A DNA stretch of 64,000 nucleotides from Fulvia fulva (Eukaryota > Ascomycota > Dothideomycetes > Mycosphaerellales > Mycosphaerellaceae), in assembly GCF_020509005.1 (NCBI RefSeq), contig NC_063023.1, forward strand, positions 248,001-312,000, written 5' to 3'. Every line of letters starts with the position of its first letter. Position 1 is the stretch's first letter. A program made the position numbers and the translations under genes. Below are positions 43,223 to 56,700 of the stretch, one piece after another. Under the pieces are notes generated by a model. It did no database searches. It was not told where the DNA came from and saw nothing but the letters and a program-made list of their open reading frames with translations.

Positions 43223-46200
43223 TATCGACGAGGACTATTTAATCGACAGCCCTTATTAAGACGAGCAATCTACTCAAGTAGTAGCGACCCGCCTACGCTA
43301 GTAGCGGCGTAATCGAGGTACAAAAAACCCTAAAACTAAGGTCCCTTTCCCCTAAAGGTAGACCCTAGAATTACGGAGTTACGGAGGATAACTGCCTAAT
43401 TAGGAAGCGCGACCCCGAATAGTAGCGAAGGATAGTAACTAACGAGAGCTATAGCCTTACGAACATTCTATACTAAGAGTTAAACCGGGGAACAAACTAA
43501 GAAAAAACCTAGGACATAAGCCAAGGCCTACTATATAGAAAGTAGAGGCTAACGACAAATAATATAGCGTAGACGACCCTATATACGGAGGCGGAAAACT
43601 TACTAGGGGATAACGAACACCTAGCCCGGATATATAAGAACACTATAGTATAGCTACTAGGAGCGCTAAAAGCGCTATTATACTAAATCCCGAAGACAAT
43701 CTAATAAGTAATATAGAAGGTAGCCTAGAAACTAACTATATAGGCAATAGTAGTAGTAGGTAAGAATCAACCCCCTCTAAAGGTAAGTAAGGCGGTACGC
43801 CTATATATTACTAATCCGGCGGAGAAACAAGAAATCGTAGCCCTAATAAGCAAGGAGATTGTCTCGATAGAATCGGCTAAAAAGAGTCTAATAGACAAAA
43901 GCTAGAGACCTATAAGGAGAGGACTACTAAAGTCGCAAAGTCGGTACGAGTCTCCTACTAATAGTATATCGTTATCGCCTACGGGGTCCCTAGGACATTT
44001 AAGGTCGAAGACCTTCCCTACCTCTAAGTATAGAATTAGAACACCTCCCTAGGAGTACGACTAACGAAGGCGGTATAGCTATATAAGACAGTAGACCGAG
44101 AAAAGACGTATTTATCGCTTATTATCTAGGTAGAGATAGCGGAACAAGCTAACTAGATACTAGAGAATAGGCTACTCTAGAACTACGAGAGAATAGATAC
44201 GGAGATCTATTAGAGTAGCTATAGGGTACTATAATACTTCTAATGCTAACAGTACGGTTATATAGCCCTAAAATACGGGGAGAAGACCCTAAGGTGTCCT
44301 TACTACGTAGGCCTATACTAGGGAAGGGAATGCCTAAAAAAGGAGAGTAGGTACGTATACTACGGTAGAAAGCACCTAGCGTATTCAAGCTAATGCCTAG
44401 CTAGAATAGTAGTATAAGAACGAGCGAGATAAGTAAGGATCTCTATACTAGCTAGGTACCCCTAACGATAGTAGGAGGAACCTACCGTATATAAGGGCTT
44501 CGAGCCGAGCAAAAGGAAGAGGGTAGAAGAGACAAATAAGGGAACCTAACTATAAACGTATCTACCTCCTAGTAGGCCTCGACACCTTAACCGGGCCGCT
44601 AACGAGCTAGGCTAAATACGAATCTTTAGGGCGCCCTAGCGGCCCTAGGGCTAGCCGGATAGCGAGATATAGGCTTAGGAGACATAGTAGGTTAGTACGG
44701 AAATAGACTTTACGGATAACGAATAATACTATACGACGACATTACTATCGTATAGTATAATATAAACAAAAGTAGGGATAAGGTCTAGCGCTACTTTCTA
44801 TAAGAGCTAGACCCGCTACGGTACTACGTTATTACTATATAGGAACTATAGATCAACCCCTACGTAGGACTTCTAGCTACTTATAATAACCGGAGATACT
44901 ATACCGTAATCGCGGGCTAACGAGGCGTTATCCCGAGGACATATATATACGTATATAAGACTATAGACCTTAAGTCGTAGAAGGTTATACTACCGTAGTA
45001 GGGTAACCTAGGAGACATAACATTAATCTAGATCGACACGATATAAGGCTCTATCTAGATCTATAACGTTTATAACCTACTACCGCGGGGTCGGACGAGT
45101 AGGGAACTAGGAACCCTCGCCTACCTAGAGCGGACCCTAAGCTAAGATACGAAGTAAGTACTCCTCGGCGACTTTAACCTCTACTACCTATAGTAGGGAC
45201 CCGAATTTACTCCTCCGTACGCGTTTCTAGGGGGAAAGCTACTAAATATAACCGTACGCTACGGAATAGCCTTAGTAATACTAAAGAGAATAGAGACGTA
45301 GAAGGCCCGTATAAGTATAAGTACGATCGACCTATACTTTCTATTACGAGAACTTGAAGATAGACTAGTCTAATGCCGACCGAACTACGCGCTAGAAGCC
45401 TCCTTAGACTATATCCCTATCTAAACGACGCTAGGGGTGAAGGCGATAGAGGAGCTAGTAAGCGAACTACGCCGTAACTAGAAGAAGGTACGCTAGGACG
45501 ATATAAGAGGCTTCCTAATAGCGAACCTACTATAGTATAGAGAACTCGAGACGATAGCTTAGCTAGATCAAGTAGCGGAACAGATTACCTCGGTTATAAA
45601 GTAAGTAGCGGAACAATATACGCCGTTACTCCGGCCCTTAACGTAGTAGAAGGCCTTCTAGACCCCTAAATGCTCTATAAAGGTAAGGGAGGCTAGAAGG
45701 GCAAGGCGATAGTAGACGAAGGAGTACACCTAAGTAACGTAGGAGTAATACTGTCGCGCGACATAAGAGAAGAAGGTATAGATAAGACGCGACAAGCTAT
45801 AGGACTAGAGAGCAACGATCGGGCTCGTTATAGAAAACCCTAAATAGATATAGAGACTTACTAAATAGGTACGACTACCTAAAGAGTAGCAAACCCCTCA
45901 CTTCCCCCTAATCGTAGACCGCGAAGGGATTGCCTAGGCTACGCCCCGGGGCAAGGCAAAAGTATTAGCCGACCATTTCTTTTCGACGTAAGTAGAGGTA
46001 GACCTTATAGACATCGACCCGAGTATATACCCGGAGCCCCTAGACATAGATTAGGCGGTTAGCTCTAATATAGTAATAGGAGTTATAAGTAAGCTAAAAG
46101 GACGAAAAGCCCTAGGCCTAGACAGGATACTAAATATACTACTAAAAGAGTATAGAGAAGAGATCGCGCCGAGCCTTACTAACCTATTTACCGCGTACCT

Positions 46201-48273
46201 ACGGCTAGGGTATCACCCGAAGCCGTATAGAGAGTCTATAACAGTAGTACTACGTAAGCTATAGAAGGAGGACTATACTTAGCCCAAGTCGTATAGACTA
46301 ATCGTACTTCTAAACACGATAGGGTAGGTCCTAGAAAAGATAGTAGCCTAGAGACTTACGTAGCTAGCCGAGGACAACTACGTACTCCTAGTAATATAGA
46401 TAGGGGGAAGAAGCTAGCGATCGATACTAATAGTAATAGAGCTAATTACGGAGCAAATTCAGACCCTCTAGCACTACGGTAGGAACCGAGCGGCGTCCTT
46501 ACTATCCCTCGACATCGTAGGAGCCTTCGACAACGTCTTATACTAAAGGCTAATATATATCCTATAGCTAAAAGGCATCCCCTAGTAGGTAACGACGTTC
46601 GTCTACGCCTTTCTCTAGGAACGGACGATATACCTAGTCCTAGGAAGGTACACGTCCGACCTAGTAAAGGTAGAGACTAGAATACCTTAGGGATCTACTC
46701 TCTCCCCTATCCTATTTCTAATATTTATGTCTGATCTAATCCCCCTACTTACCTCTCCGTAAACCTTAGTATCGGGATTTGTAGACGATATAAACAATCT
46801 AGCCTAGTTAGACTTAATAGAAGAGAACTATCGCCTCCTTAAAGATAGGTATAAGAAATACGAGGCGTAGGCAAAGAATTATAGTGCCTAGTTCGCCCCT
46901 AAAAAGTACTAACTTATATACTTTAGTAAAGCGAGAACATACTATAATATAAAGGCGGCGGTAGGAATCTAAGGCTACGAGACTAAGCTATTAGCGGAGC
47001 TACGAGTACTAGGGATCTAGCTCGACCCGAAGCTAAGCTAGAATATATAGATTAAGAAAGCCTAGAGTCGAGCGTAAGTTAATAAAGCCTCGATAAAGAG
47101 GCTTACGGCGTCTATATAGGGGGTAACATTTAATAAGGTAAGAGTAATATATAAGGCGATCGTTAGACTAGCTATATTATACGGGGTATAGATTTGAGGA
47201 ACAGGTAGCGTAGGCAAGCCGATCCCGAAACGGATAGAGTAACCCCTAAATAGGATATATATAGGCAACCTACGTAGGGTACTAGGCGTATATAAGATAA
47301 CGTTAATAAGTACGGTAGAAATAGAGATAGGAACACTACTAATCGGCTAGTATATCCGGGGAATAAGAATTTACTACGCGATAAAGACGATAGATTACCT
47401 AGTATAAACTATAATCTAGGAGGTAAAGAATAAGATAGAAAGCCGCTACCGGAGAGGGGCCGGACATAGGACAAGCCAAAAAGAGGATGACCTTACTACC
47501 TTTACGGCTATATAGATAAGTACCGAATAGCTAGTACGAAAAGAGGAGGAGCGTAGGACTCGCTAGGCCGGCTAGAGCAAGGCTAAGACCTAAAGCCTAG
47601 CGGACTAGATAGTAAGCTACCTATAGGAGTAGGACTAGAAAAGGAAGCCCCCTAAGATAATAGGCCCGATAGCGCTCCGAGCCTTCTAGAGACATAATTA
47701 CTAGCTATATAGGGACCTAATAAGGGCCGAAGTAAGTATAGCGATCCAAATTAGGTCCGAATATATTAGATTAAGGGCCTACCTATTTAGGAGACGCGTA
47801 CTAGACATCTATAGCCTAGCCTACTAGTATAGCTACCTATCGTAAAACCTAGAATATATACTACTACGATGCCCGTAGTAGGTAAGAGGTAGGGGAAATT
47901 AGAGGTACTAAGCGGGAAGGAGAGACTATAAGTTAATTATTAGGGACAAAGGTAACATTCGCCGAATCTCTCGGTAGATACTATAGTAGGGATACCTCTA
48001 GTAGTTTAGCCTCGCTAGCGAGACGGAGGAGTAGATAGATAAGAGGCGGAAGCTAGGGGGGTTATAGATAGGGTAGTTATTAGGGCAGGCCTATAATACT
48101 AGCGTACCCCTAATAAGGGAAATCTAAGACGACAACTAGGGGGAAAAGATAGGCGGGAAGGAGGAGGGGTTCTTACTAACACGGTTTCCCCTCTATATAT
48201 ACGAAAACAAGATAGTTTAGCTATATAGGCCAAAGGGCACTACAATAGCTTAATGAAATATCTATCTATCTAT
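43223..48273 (+). mobile_element. LINE-C: near full-length LINE, saturated with RIP
   Basis: Begins TATCGACGAGG, the same 5' start as LINE-E, and ends with a TATC repeat tail. ORF1 remnants lie at about 43500-44690 and ORF2 at about 44730-48060. ORF2 keeps YNINKSRDKV (endonuclease start, near 44755), GDFN-like sequence near 45165-45180, and FVDD intact at 46778-46789. Stops are almost all TAG/TAA. About 5.05 kb. The flanks give no clear target duplication. Confidence 0.85.
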
Positions 48274-48275
48274 AT

Positions 48276-51200
48276 ATTATAGAACCGTAGCTAGCGCGTA
48301 AAGTGTATTAGAATGTACTTTTCTAGGGCAAACCGGGCCCTATACCTCCTAGCCTAGTCCTCGTAGATCTTATACTTCTCTTCTAGTAGCCTATAGTTCT
48401 CCTTAGTCGAGGAAGACTACGCTAGGATGTTTATATCGTCTACGAAGCCGCTCGTAGCGGTGTTCTAGGATTCTAGGGCTAGGAGTAGCGTCGCTATAAA
48501 GAAGAGGAATAGGATAGGTACTAGCGTTAAGCCTTACGGAATTCTAGTATAGACTACTTAAAATGAGCTTTTATACTAACCGACTAGGATCGACGTACTA
48601 CGGCTTTAGAGGTAGGACCGTACAAAGTTACTATACTACTTAGGGAGTCCTTTCGACCTTAGGATATAGAGTAGCCGCGGGTATAATACGTAGTCGAAGG
48701 CTCCCGATATATCTAGACTAAGTAAGGATACTGCCTTGTCCCTATTCCTATAATAGATAGCCTTTACTTAAGGGGTAATAAGGTCTATCGCGGATAGCGT
48801 CGATCGCTATAGGCGCGTACCTATCTAGGTGTCCGGGAGTAGGGAGTACTCCTCTACCGCCTCGGAGAGTCTCGTTATAACTAGCTTCTTAAGCGCCTTC
48901 CTAAGAGTATTAAGGAGCGTAATTAGGCGGTACGACTTTACCTACGTATAGTCTTCCTTTTATAGCTTACGTAGGACTACTATCGTCGATTGTTTAAATG
49001 CCGTTAGGTAGTATCCGGTCTATAGGTAGGCGTTAAAGATTGCTACGACTACTAGGGCTAGTTAATCTCTATACTTCTTTAGTAGCTCGTTTAAGATACT
49101 ATCCGGCCCCGGGGCTTTCTTTAGCGGTAGCTTCCTAAGTATAGCGATAATATCTCCCTCGGACATATCCTTTTAGACCGCGATACTAGGGGCTAGGGGA
49201 GTAGAGCTATTTATGTCGCTTAGATTAGCCTCGACTAGAGGTAGGAAGAACTTGCTAGCTAGTAGACGCGCCTTGGCCTCGGGGTCGCTAACCGGGCTAC
49301 TAGGCGATTATAGCGCTAGGATAGAGAAGGAGGGGCCCTATATAGGGTCCTATCGGGCCCATTTCGCTAGCTTCTATATCCTCTCTAGCTTACCGGCGAT
49401 TTCTTCTACTATAGCCCTCTAGCCGACTACTTTCTCCCTCCGTATTATAGCTTTCTTCTATTAGTATACCTCCCTATATACGTTCTAGGCCTCCTCGCTA
49501 TAGCTACTCGTCTACACCCGGCGGGCTCTCCTTACTTCTCTTACTACCGTAGTGTACTCCGGCGTCTAGTATAGTTTAGACTATATCGTTATTTAGGTAA
49601 GCAGAACGTAAAGTAAGGTCGCTTTTCTTATTTCGTCTATTAACCCTTAGACTACCTCGTCTATCTCGTCTTTACTATTATATTACTACTACGCAATCTA
49701 GACTAGCCTCTTAGAGTTATCGAGGTACGCCTAGATATTAGCCTAGTAGGCCTTTCCCTAGTTTAGCTTAGGGGTTCTCGCTAGTATACGTTATATCTAT
49801 ATCGTAATAGAGGTCCTAACTAGTATATAGTCTAACGACGCCTCGAGTTTATATTCGATCCTATAGTAGGTTACCGTATAGTAGTAGCTATCTAAGATCT
49901 AGGAGAGGTCGATCGTGCCTTAGAGTCCCCCTCTCTTCTAGGTACCTAGGTCCTTCGGGGTATTAAGGGCAATTACGTTACTCGCTATTAAGTCGAGTAC
50001 TTCGTCAGCTATAGGGTACGGCTATATAAGGCTTTCCTAGGAAGGGTAGTATATATTAAAGTCTCCTACTACGATATAGCACCCTTGTCTCTTAAGCGTA
50101 CTATCTAGGTGTCTATAGACTCTAAGGTCGCGGCTAAACCTCGAGGCTAGCGGGTATATATATAAGTTATATATCTAAGTACTACCTATATAGAGGGAGG
50201 TAATATTACCCTCGCCTTCTTTGTCTACGTAGTATACTACCTCCTAGTTAGATTCTAGTATATCCTTACTAATATAGAAGTACGTACGGGGTCTACTATC
50301 GCCTCGTAGGTATATCGTATAGCCTAGTAACTTATAGGTCGTTAGTCTCTTATAGTAGGGGTTAATCTATAGCTCCTAGATAACTAGGACGTAGTAGACG
50401 TACGGGTCCGCCTCGTATAGGAAATGGTTCTAGACTATATCCTTACTATAGTTAACGTTATACTAGATAATACTAAGCGTATCGAGGCTAGTTATCGTTA
50501 TCGACAATTATTTCCTCTATAATATCCTATGTCCTACTACCTTATACGTCCTAGTCTACGCCTATCGGCTATATACTAAAGAGGAGCCGGGCCTAGTTAG
50601 ATTCCCTCGCCGTAGCTAGTAGAGCACGTAGCCTCCCGTACGCCCTAGGTTACGTATCCTTTATATTATTCTCGGCCCTAGGGCGCTTATACCCGACCGC
50701 CGCTAGCTAGTTCCGGTATAGACTAGCCTTACGGTCGCCGTAGAATCTTAGGGCGACGGTTCTATTTATAATTGCTTTCTTTTTTACTAGTTTCCGCTAT
50801 AGGCATTCCGCGCTAAACGATAAGTAGTACCCCGGATAGTTTACGTACCGTCTTATAGCCGATATATAGTCCCTAGATATATAGTCTCCTATATAGTTCG
50901 AGTAGGCCTACTTGTTTATATACGTATAGGTTTAGTGTCTATACTATTAGCATTCGAAGTATTAGAGGACATAAAAGGATAAGGAGTACTTTTCTACTAT
51001 CTTAAGGCTATATAGCTAGATTAGGCCTTGTTCTATTACTAGATCCGCCGCTTTCGCGTCTTATAGCTATACTATTAGCGCCGAGGCCTTCTTACCTTCT
51101 AGCTATTTCCTATAGAGCTAAGTCGCCTTCTAGATTAGAGAGTTAAGAGTGACCGGGCTGTCCTCTTAGAGAGTACGTAGGTGACCTTAGTTAGTTAGGT

Positions 51201-51830
51201 CGAACACCTTAGGTATATCGTAGACTAGGATCGTAAATTACTTCGTTAAGACCTTCGCTAATACCGTAACCTTAGATACCTACTATAGTTATACCTCTAG
51301 GTGCCTCCTAGTAGTAGTAAAGCTAGTATAGATCTATAGAGTGCCGTTAGACTATTAGTTCACTACGACTACCCCTAGTTAATTCATTCTTTAGGCGAGC
51401 TCCTTATTTAATAGCTTCGTATCTTCGGCCTAGTCTTCCTTTACTATAATACGGATCGTAACTATATCGTACGTTAGGCGAGGGCCTAGTATCGATACCG
51501 CGACCGATACCTAGCTATAGGGGTATTAATTCCGGGTGGCCTTATTAATCGCCTAAGACGTCGTCCTTATTTCTTATTACCCTCGGTAATATAATAGTAT
51601 AAGCGCCGTACGTAGCTAAGTAATCATTACCTATAGAGACCGGTATAGGAGCTAATCGTTAGTTTCTATACTTTTTACGTCCTCTATAAGTTACTATAAG
51701 TTGTCTTAGGGGAGCTTCGCCTATAGAGCCGGAGGGGCCGGTAGTACCGTAGCCTAGGCTACTATTACCTAGGAGGTACCTAATATAGCTAGGCACCTCC
51801 GCGGCGTTTAGAGCTAAAGAAATAGGGTAA
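48276..51830 (-). mobile_element. LINE-D: minus-strand LINE, lacking its 3' end
   Basis: Reading from right to left: an ORF1 remnant with a zinc-knuckle trace (near 50900-50960), then an ORF2 endonuclease (LHYNVNYSKD near 50465; VVGDFN near 50060), then RT with FVDD at about 48427-48445. It ends shortly after FVDD (IHFTRASYGS) where the LINE-C tail begins. It differs from LINE-C/E in sequence and is a separate family. The left boundary may have been cut by LINE-C. Confidence 0.75.
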
Positions 51831-51984
51831 AGAGAACTTTAAGCTATCTAAATTAAATAAGGTAGAACTCCCTCAATTCTAGGGGTAGTAGCCTACTTTA
51901 TAGATCGTTAGAATAGCCTTAATAAGAGCTTTCGAATATATCGTACTTAGTAATATAAGGCGAAAATTAGTTTTTAGCCTTCTA
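51831..51984. other. Short AT-rich stretch of unknown origin
   Basis: No motif recognised. It lies between the LINE-D 5' end and the gypsy integrase fragment, and may be part of either one. Confidence 0.4.
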
Positions 51985-52612
51985 CCTATTTAGTTACTAA
52001 TATACTAACTCAATACGTACGGCTACTCCCTACTAATAACTTAAACGCTAAGTACGCCGCTACCTTATTCTATAAGTATATATTCCCCGTATATAGCCTA
52101 CTAGAGGTAGTCGTAAGCGATAGAGGTACGTAATTCGTTAGCGCGCTCTTCCGTAGACTCTATATAAGGCTTAGTATCTACTAAAATCTTTCTATAGCCT
52201 TCTATCTAGAAACGGATAGGCAATTAGAACGTATAAAATAAGTACTCGAATAGTATATCCGCGCCTATACTAACTACTAATAAGATAACTAGGTCGAGTT
52301 ACTACCCGACGCCGAGTTCGCCCTTAATAATTACGAGTCTATAAGTACCGGAATGACTCTATTCTTCGCCGACTCTAGCCGCTACCCGCGGATAGAGTTT
52401 AGTAGCCTAGCTAAACTATAAGTTATAGCTCGGGAAGTACCTAACGTCGAGGCCGCTAACGCGTTAGTTAATAATATATAAGATACTTAAGTATAAATAC
52501 GGCGGGTACTCGAGTCTATACGCCGCGCCCGTAATCGTCGAACGCGAAGGCTAGGTATTAGAGGAATACGGAGTAGAGGATCTAGTAGGTTCTAAGATTA
52601 GGTAACGTGCTT
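51985..52612 (+). pseudogene. Gypsy-3 integrase C-terminal fragment, RIPed
   Basis: The plus frame reads a Ty3/gypsy integrase core: a T-x-YVRLLPT start, then VVSDRGTQFVSALFRRLY (second catalytic Asp), a degenerate ETDR-x-LERIK (third catalytic Glu region), and ELLPDAEFALNNYES. It is distinct from Gypsy-1 and Gypsy-2. The right end is cut by Fot-2. Confidence 0.78.
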
Positions 52613-52614
52613 TA

Positions 52615-53738
52615 CTACCGAGCGGGCTATACTACCGAGCGGGCTACTTTTACTAAGAACTATACTATTTCTACTTTAATTATAACGGTATCTTAATACG
52701 ACGACATCCTATAGAATCGTTACTAGGAGGATAATTCCTCTTTAGATTCTTCGCTATCTAGCGAGTCTACTTAATAGGTACGTACGTTATGCCCCGACTC
52801 GCTATATCGCTTATAGCGTCGTAGCCTTAGTACTAGCTAAACACTATCTAGCGACTCTCTACTTACTTCCTACCTCCTAGTATCCTATAGAGATATTAAT
52901 TACGACGCCTTATCGAAGGTTAGAGACCCTCTAGACTAAATGTACTTACGCTTTCGTACTTGCCGCTATATAAGGGCCCCGTTAGACTTACGTAGCTTAC
53001 TAATCTCGCTTCGTATAAGAGCTATCTAATACGCTATCTCTCTACTCCCTCTCTATTACCCTATTAAACGACCTTCCTCTTTCTACTACGCCTTTCTGAA
53101 CCCGTAACGACGCTCTAAGACGTAATGACACCTATTATAAACCCTATCTCGTCGAAGTTATATATATCCTAGTTAAGGATGCTATACTTCTCCTTTATAT
53201 TACGTATAAGTAAGAACTACTTCTCGATAACGTCTAGATCTTCTATTAGGGCTCGCTAACGATCGTATCTACGTGTTATACGAACCTTTAGCTCACGATA
53301 CCGCCTAATAAACCTATCTGTCTAATTAAGACTAGCGGGCTTAAGACCCTTCTCTTATAGTAATAAATCGGCTATTACTTATATACTAGCCTTTAATAGC
53401 GGGAAACCTCTAAGATCTAGCTCGAGGATGTACCCTAAGTATTACCCTCTCTTCTAGCTCTATAAGCTTCTTCGAATTAGGCTCGTAGTCACCCCGAGGG
53501 GGTCGTCTATTCAATCGATACCCTAGTATAGTTTGAGACGCGTCGTATACCTTTATAGTAAGTCGATTCGTGATTATCGCGTCGCGTTTCGTGGCCTAGA
53601 TAGCTAAGGTCAGTTTGGCCTCGTTTAAAGATAATATACGCTATAATAGTAGTTATATAGCTATATCTATAGAAGTAGTATAGTTCTTAGTAAAAGTAGC
53701 CCGCTCGGTAGTATAGCCCGCTCGGTAGTAAAGTACGT
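52615..53738 (-). mobile_element. Fot-2: second complete Fot/pogo-like deletion derivative
   Basis: 1124 bp flanked by TA (52613-52614 and 53739-53740). It has the same inverted repeats and the same internal content as Fot-1, including YNFDE near 53140-53160 on the minus strand and the same missing DDE core. Sharing the deletion means the shortened form itself moved. It is inserted at the end of the Gypsy-3 fragment. Confidence 0.8.
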
Positions 53739-53745
53739 TATAACA

Positions 53746-56700
53746 ATATATAGATAGATATTTCATTAAGCTATTGTAGTGCCCTTTGGCCTATATAGCT
53801 AAACTATCTTGTTTTCGTATATATAGAGGGGAAACCGTGTTAGTAAAAACCCCTCCTCCTTCCCGCCTATCTTTTCCTCCTAGTTGTTGTCTTAATTTTC
53901 CCTTATTAGGGGTACGCTAGTGTTATAGGCCTACGCTAATAACTACCCTATCTGCTACCCCCTAGCTTCCGCCTCTTGTCTATCTACTCCTCCGTCTTGC
54001 TAGCGAGGCTAAACTACTAGAGGTATCCCTACTATAGTATCTACCGAGAGATTCGGCGAATGTTGCCTTTGTCCCTAATAATTGACTTATAGTCTCTCCT
54101 TCCCGCTTAGTACCTCTAATTTCCCCTACCTCTTGCCTACTACGGGCATCGTAGTAGCAATGTTCTAGGTTTTACGATATATAGCTACACTAGTAGGCTA
54201 GGCTATAGATGTCTAGTACGCGTCTTCTAAATAGGTAGGCCCTTAACCCTATATATTCGGACCTAATTTAGATTGCTATACTTACCTCGGCCCTTATTAG
54301 GTCCCTATATAGCTAGTAAGCGTGTCTCTAGAAGGCTCGGAGCGCTATCGGGCCTATTGTCTTAGGGGGCTTCCTTTTCTAGTCCTACTCCTATAGGTAG
54401 CTCGCTATCTATTCCGCTAGGCTTTAGGTCTTAGCCTTGCTCCCGCCGGCCTAGCGAGTCCTACGCTCCTCCTCTTTTCGTGCTAGCTATTCGGTACTTA
54501 TCTATATAGCCGTAAAGGTAGTAAGGTCATCCTCTTTTTGGCTTGTCCTATGTCCGGCCCCTCTCCGGTAGCGGCTTTCTATCTTATTCTTTACCTCCTA
54601 GATCGTAGTTTATACTAGGTAATCTATCGTCTTTATCGCGTAGTAAATTCTTATTCCCCGGATATACTAGCCGATTAGTAGTATTCCTGTCTCTATTTCT
54701 ACCGTACTTATTAACGTTGTCTTATATACGCCTAGTACTCTACGTAGGTTGCCTACCTATATCCTATTTAGGGGTTACTCTATCCGTTTCGGGATCGGCT
54801 TACCTACGCCTCCTATTCCCTAAATCTGTACCCCGTATAGTATAGCTAGTCTAACGATCGCCTTATATATTACTCTTACCTTATCGAATATTGCTCCCTA
54901 TATAGATGCCGGAAGTCTCTTTATCGAGGCTCCTTGACTTGTGCTCAACTCTAGGCTTTCTTAACCTATATATTCTAGCTTAGCTTTGGGTCGAGCTAGA
55001 TCCCTAGTACTCGTAGCTCCGCTAATAGCTTTGTCTCGTAGCCTTAGATTCTTACCGCCGCCTTTATATTATAGTATATTCTCGCTTTACTAAAGTATAT
55101 AAGTTAGTACTTTTTAGGGGCGAACTAGGCACTATGCTTCTTTGCCTACTCCTCGTATTCCTTGTGCCTATCTTCGAGGAGGCGACAGTTCTCTTCTATC
55201 GAGTCTGACTAGGCTAGGATGTTTATGTCGTCTACGAAGCCCGATACTAAGGTTTACGGAGAGGTGAGTAGGGGGATTAGATTAGACATAAATATTAGAA
55301 ATAGGATAGGGGAGAGAGTAGATCCCTAAGGTATTCTAGTCTCTACCTTTACTAGGTCGGACGTGTACCTTCCTAGGACTAGGTATATCGTCCGTTCCTA
55401 GAGAAAGGCGTAGACGAACGTCGTTGCCTACTAGGGGATGCCTTTTAGCTATAGGATATATATTAGCCTTTAGTATAAGACGTTGTCGAAGGCTCCTACG
55501 ATGTCGAGGGATAGTAAGGACGCCGCTCGGTTCCTACCGTAGTGCTAGAGGGTCTGAATTTGCTCCGTAATTAGCTCTATTACTATTAGTATCGATCGCT
55601 AGCTTCTTCCCCCTATCTATATTACTAGGAGTACGTAGTTGTCCTCGGCTAGCTACGTAAGTCTCTAGGCTACTATCTTTTCTAGGACCTACCCTATCGT
55701 GTTTAGAAGTACGATTAGTCTATACGACTTAGGCTAAGTATAGTCCTCCTTCTATAGCTTACGTAGTACTACTATTATAGACTCTCTATACGGCTTCGGG
55801 TAATACCCTAGCCGTAGGTACGCGGTAAATAGGTTAGTAAGGCTCGGCGCGATCTCTTCTCTATACTCTTTTAGTAGTATATTTAGTATCCTGTCTAGGC
55901 CTAGGGCTTTTCGTCCTTTTAGCTTACTTATAACTCCTATTACTATATTAGAGCTAACCGCCTAATCTATGTCTAGGGGCTCCGGGTATATACTCGGGTC
56001 GATATCTATAGGTCTAGTAGCTTTTCCCCTAGAAACGCGTATAGGGGAGTAGATTCGAGTCCCTACTATAGGTAGTAGAGGTTAAAGTCGCCGAGGAGTA
56101 CTTACTTTATATCTTAGCTTAGGGTCCGCTCTAGGTAGGCGAGGGTTTCTAGTTCCCTACTCGTCCGACCCCGCGGTAGCGGGTTATAAACGTTATAGAT
56201 CTAGATAGGGCCTTATGTCGTGTCGATCTAGATTGATGTTATGTCTCCTATATTACCCTACTACGGTAGTATAACCTTCTATAACTCAAGGTCTATAGTC
56301 TTGCTTACGTATATATATGTCCTCGGGATAACGCCTCGTTAGCCCGCGATTAGGGTATAGTATCTCCGGTTATTATAAGTAGCTAGGAGTCCTACGTAGG
56401 GGTTGATCTATAGTTCCTATATAGTAATAACGTAGTGCCGTAGCGGGTCTAGCTCTTATAGAAAGTGGCGCTAGACCTTATCCCTACTTTTGTTTATATT
56501 ATACTATACGATAGTAATGTCGTCGTATAGTATTATTCGTTATCCGTAAAGTCTATTTCCGTACTAACCTACTGTGTCTCCTAAGCCTATATCTCGCTAT
56601 CCGGCTAGCCCTAGGGCCGCTAGGGCGCCCTAAAGATTCGTATTTAGCCTAGCTCGTTAGCGGCCCGGTTAAGGTGTCGAGGCCTACTAGGAGGTAGATA

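Noticed and set aside
43195..48300. Long target duplication for LINE-C (ACTATAGGAAGCC... versus ATTATAGAACCG...)
   Set aside because: The flanks show only loose similarity with gaps; not enough to call a duplication.
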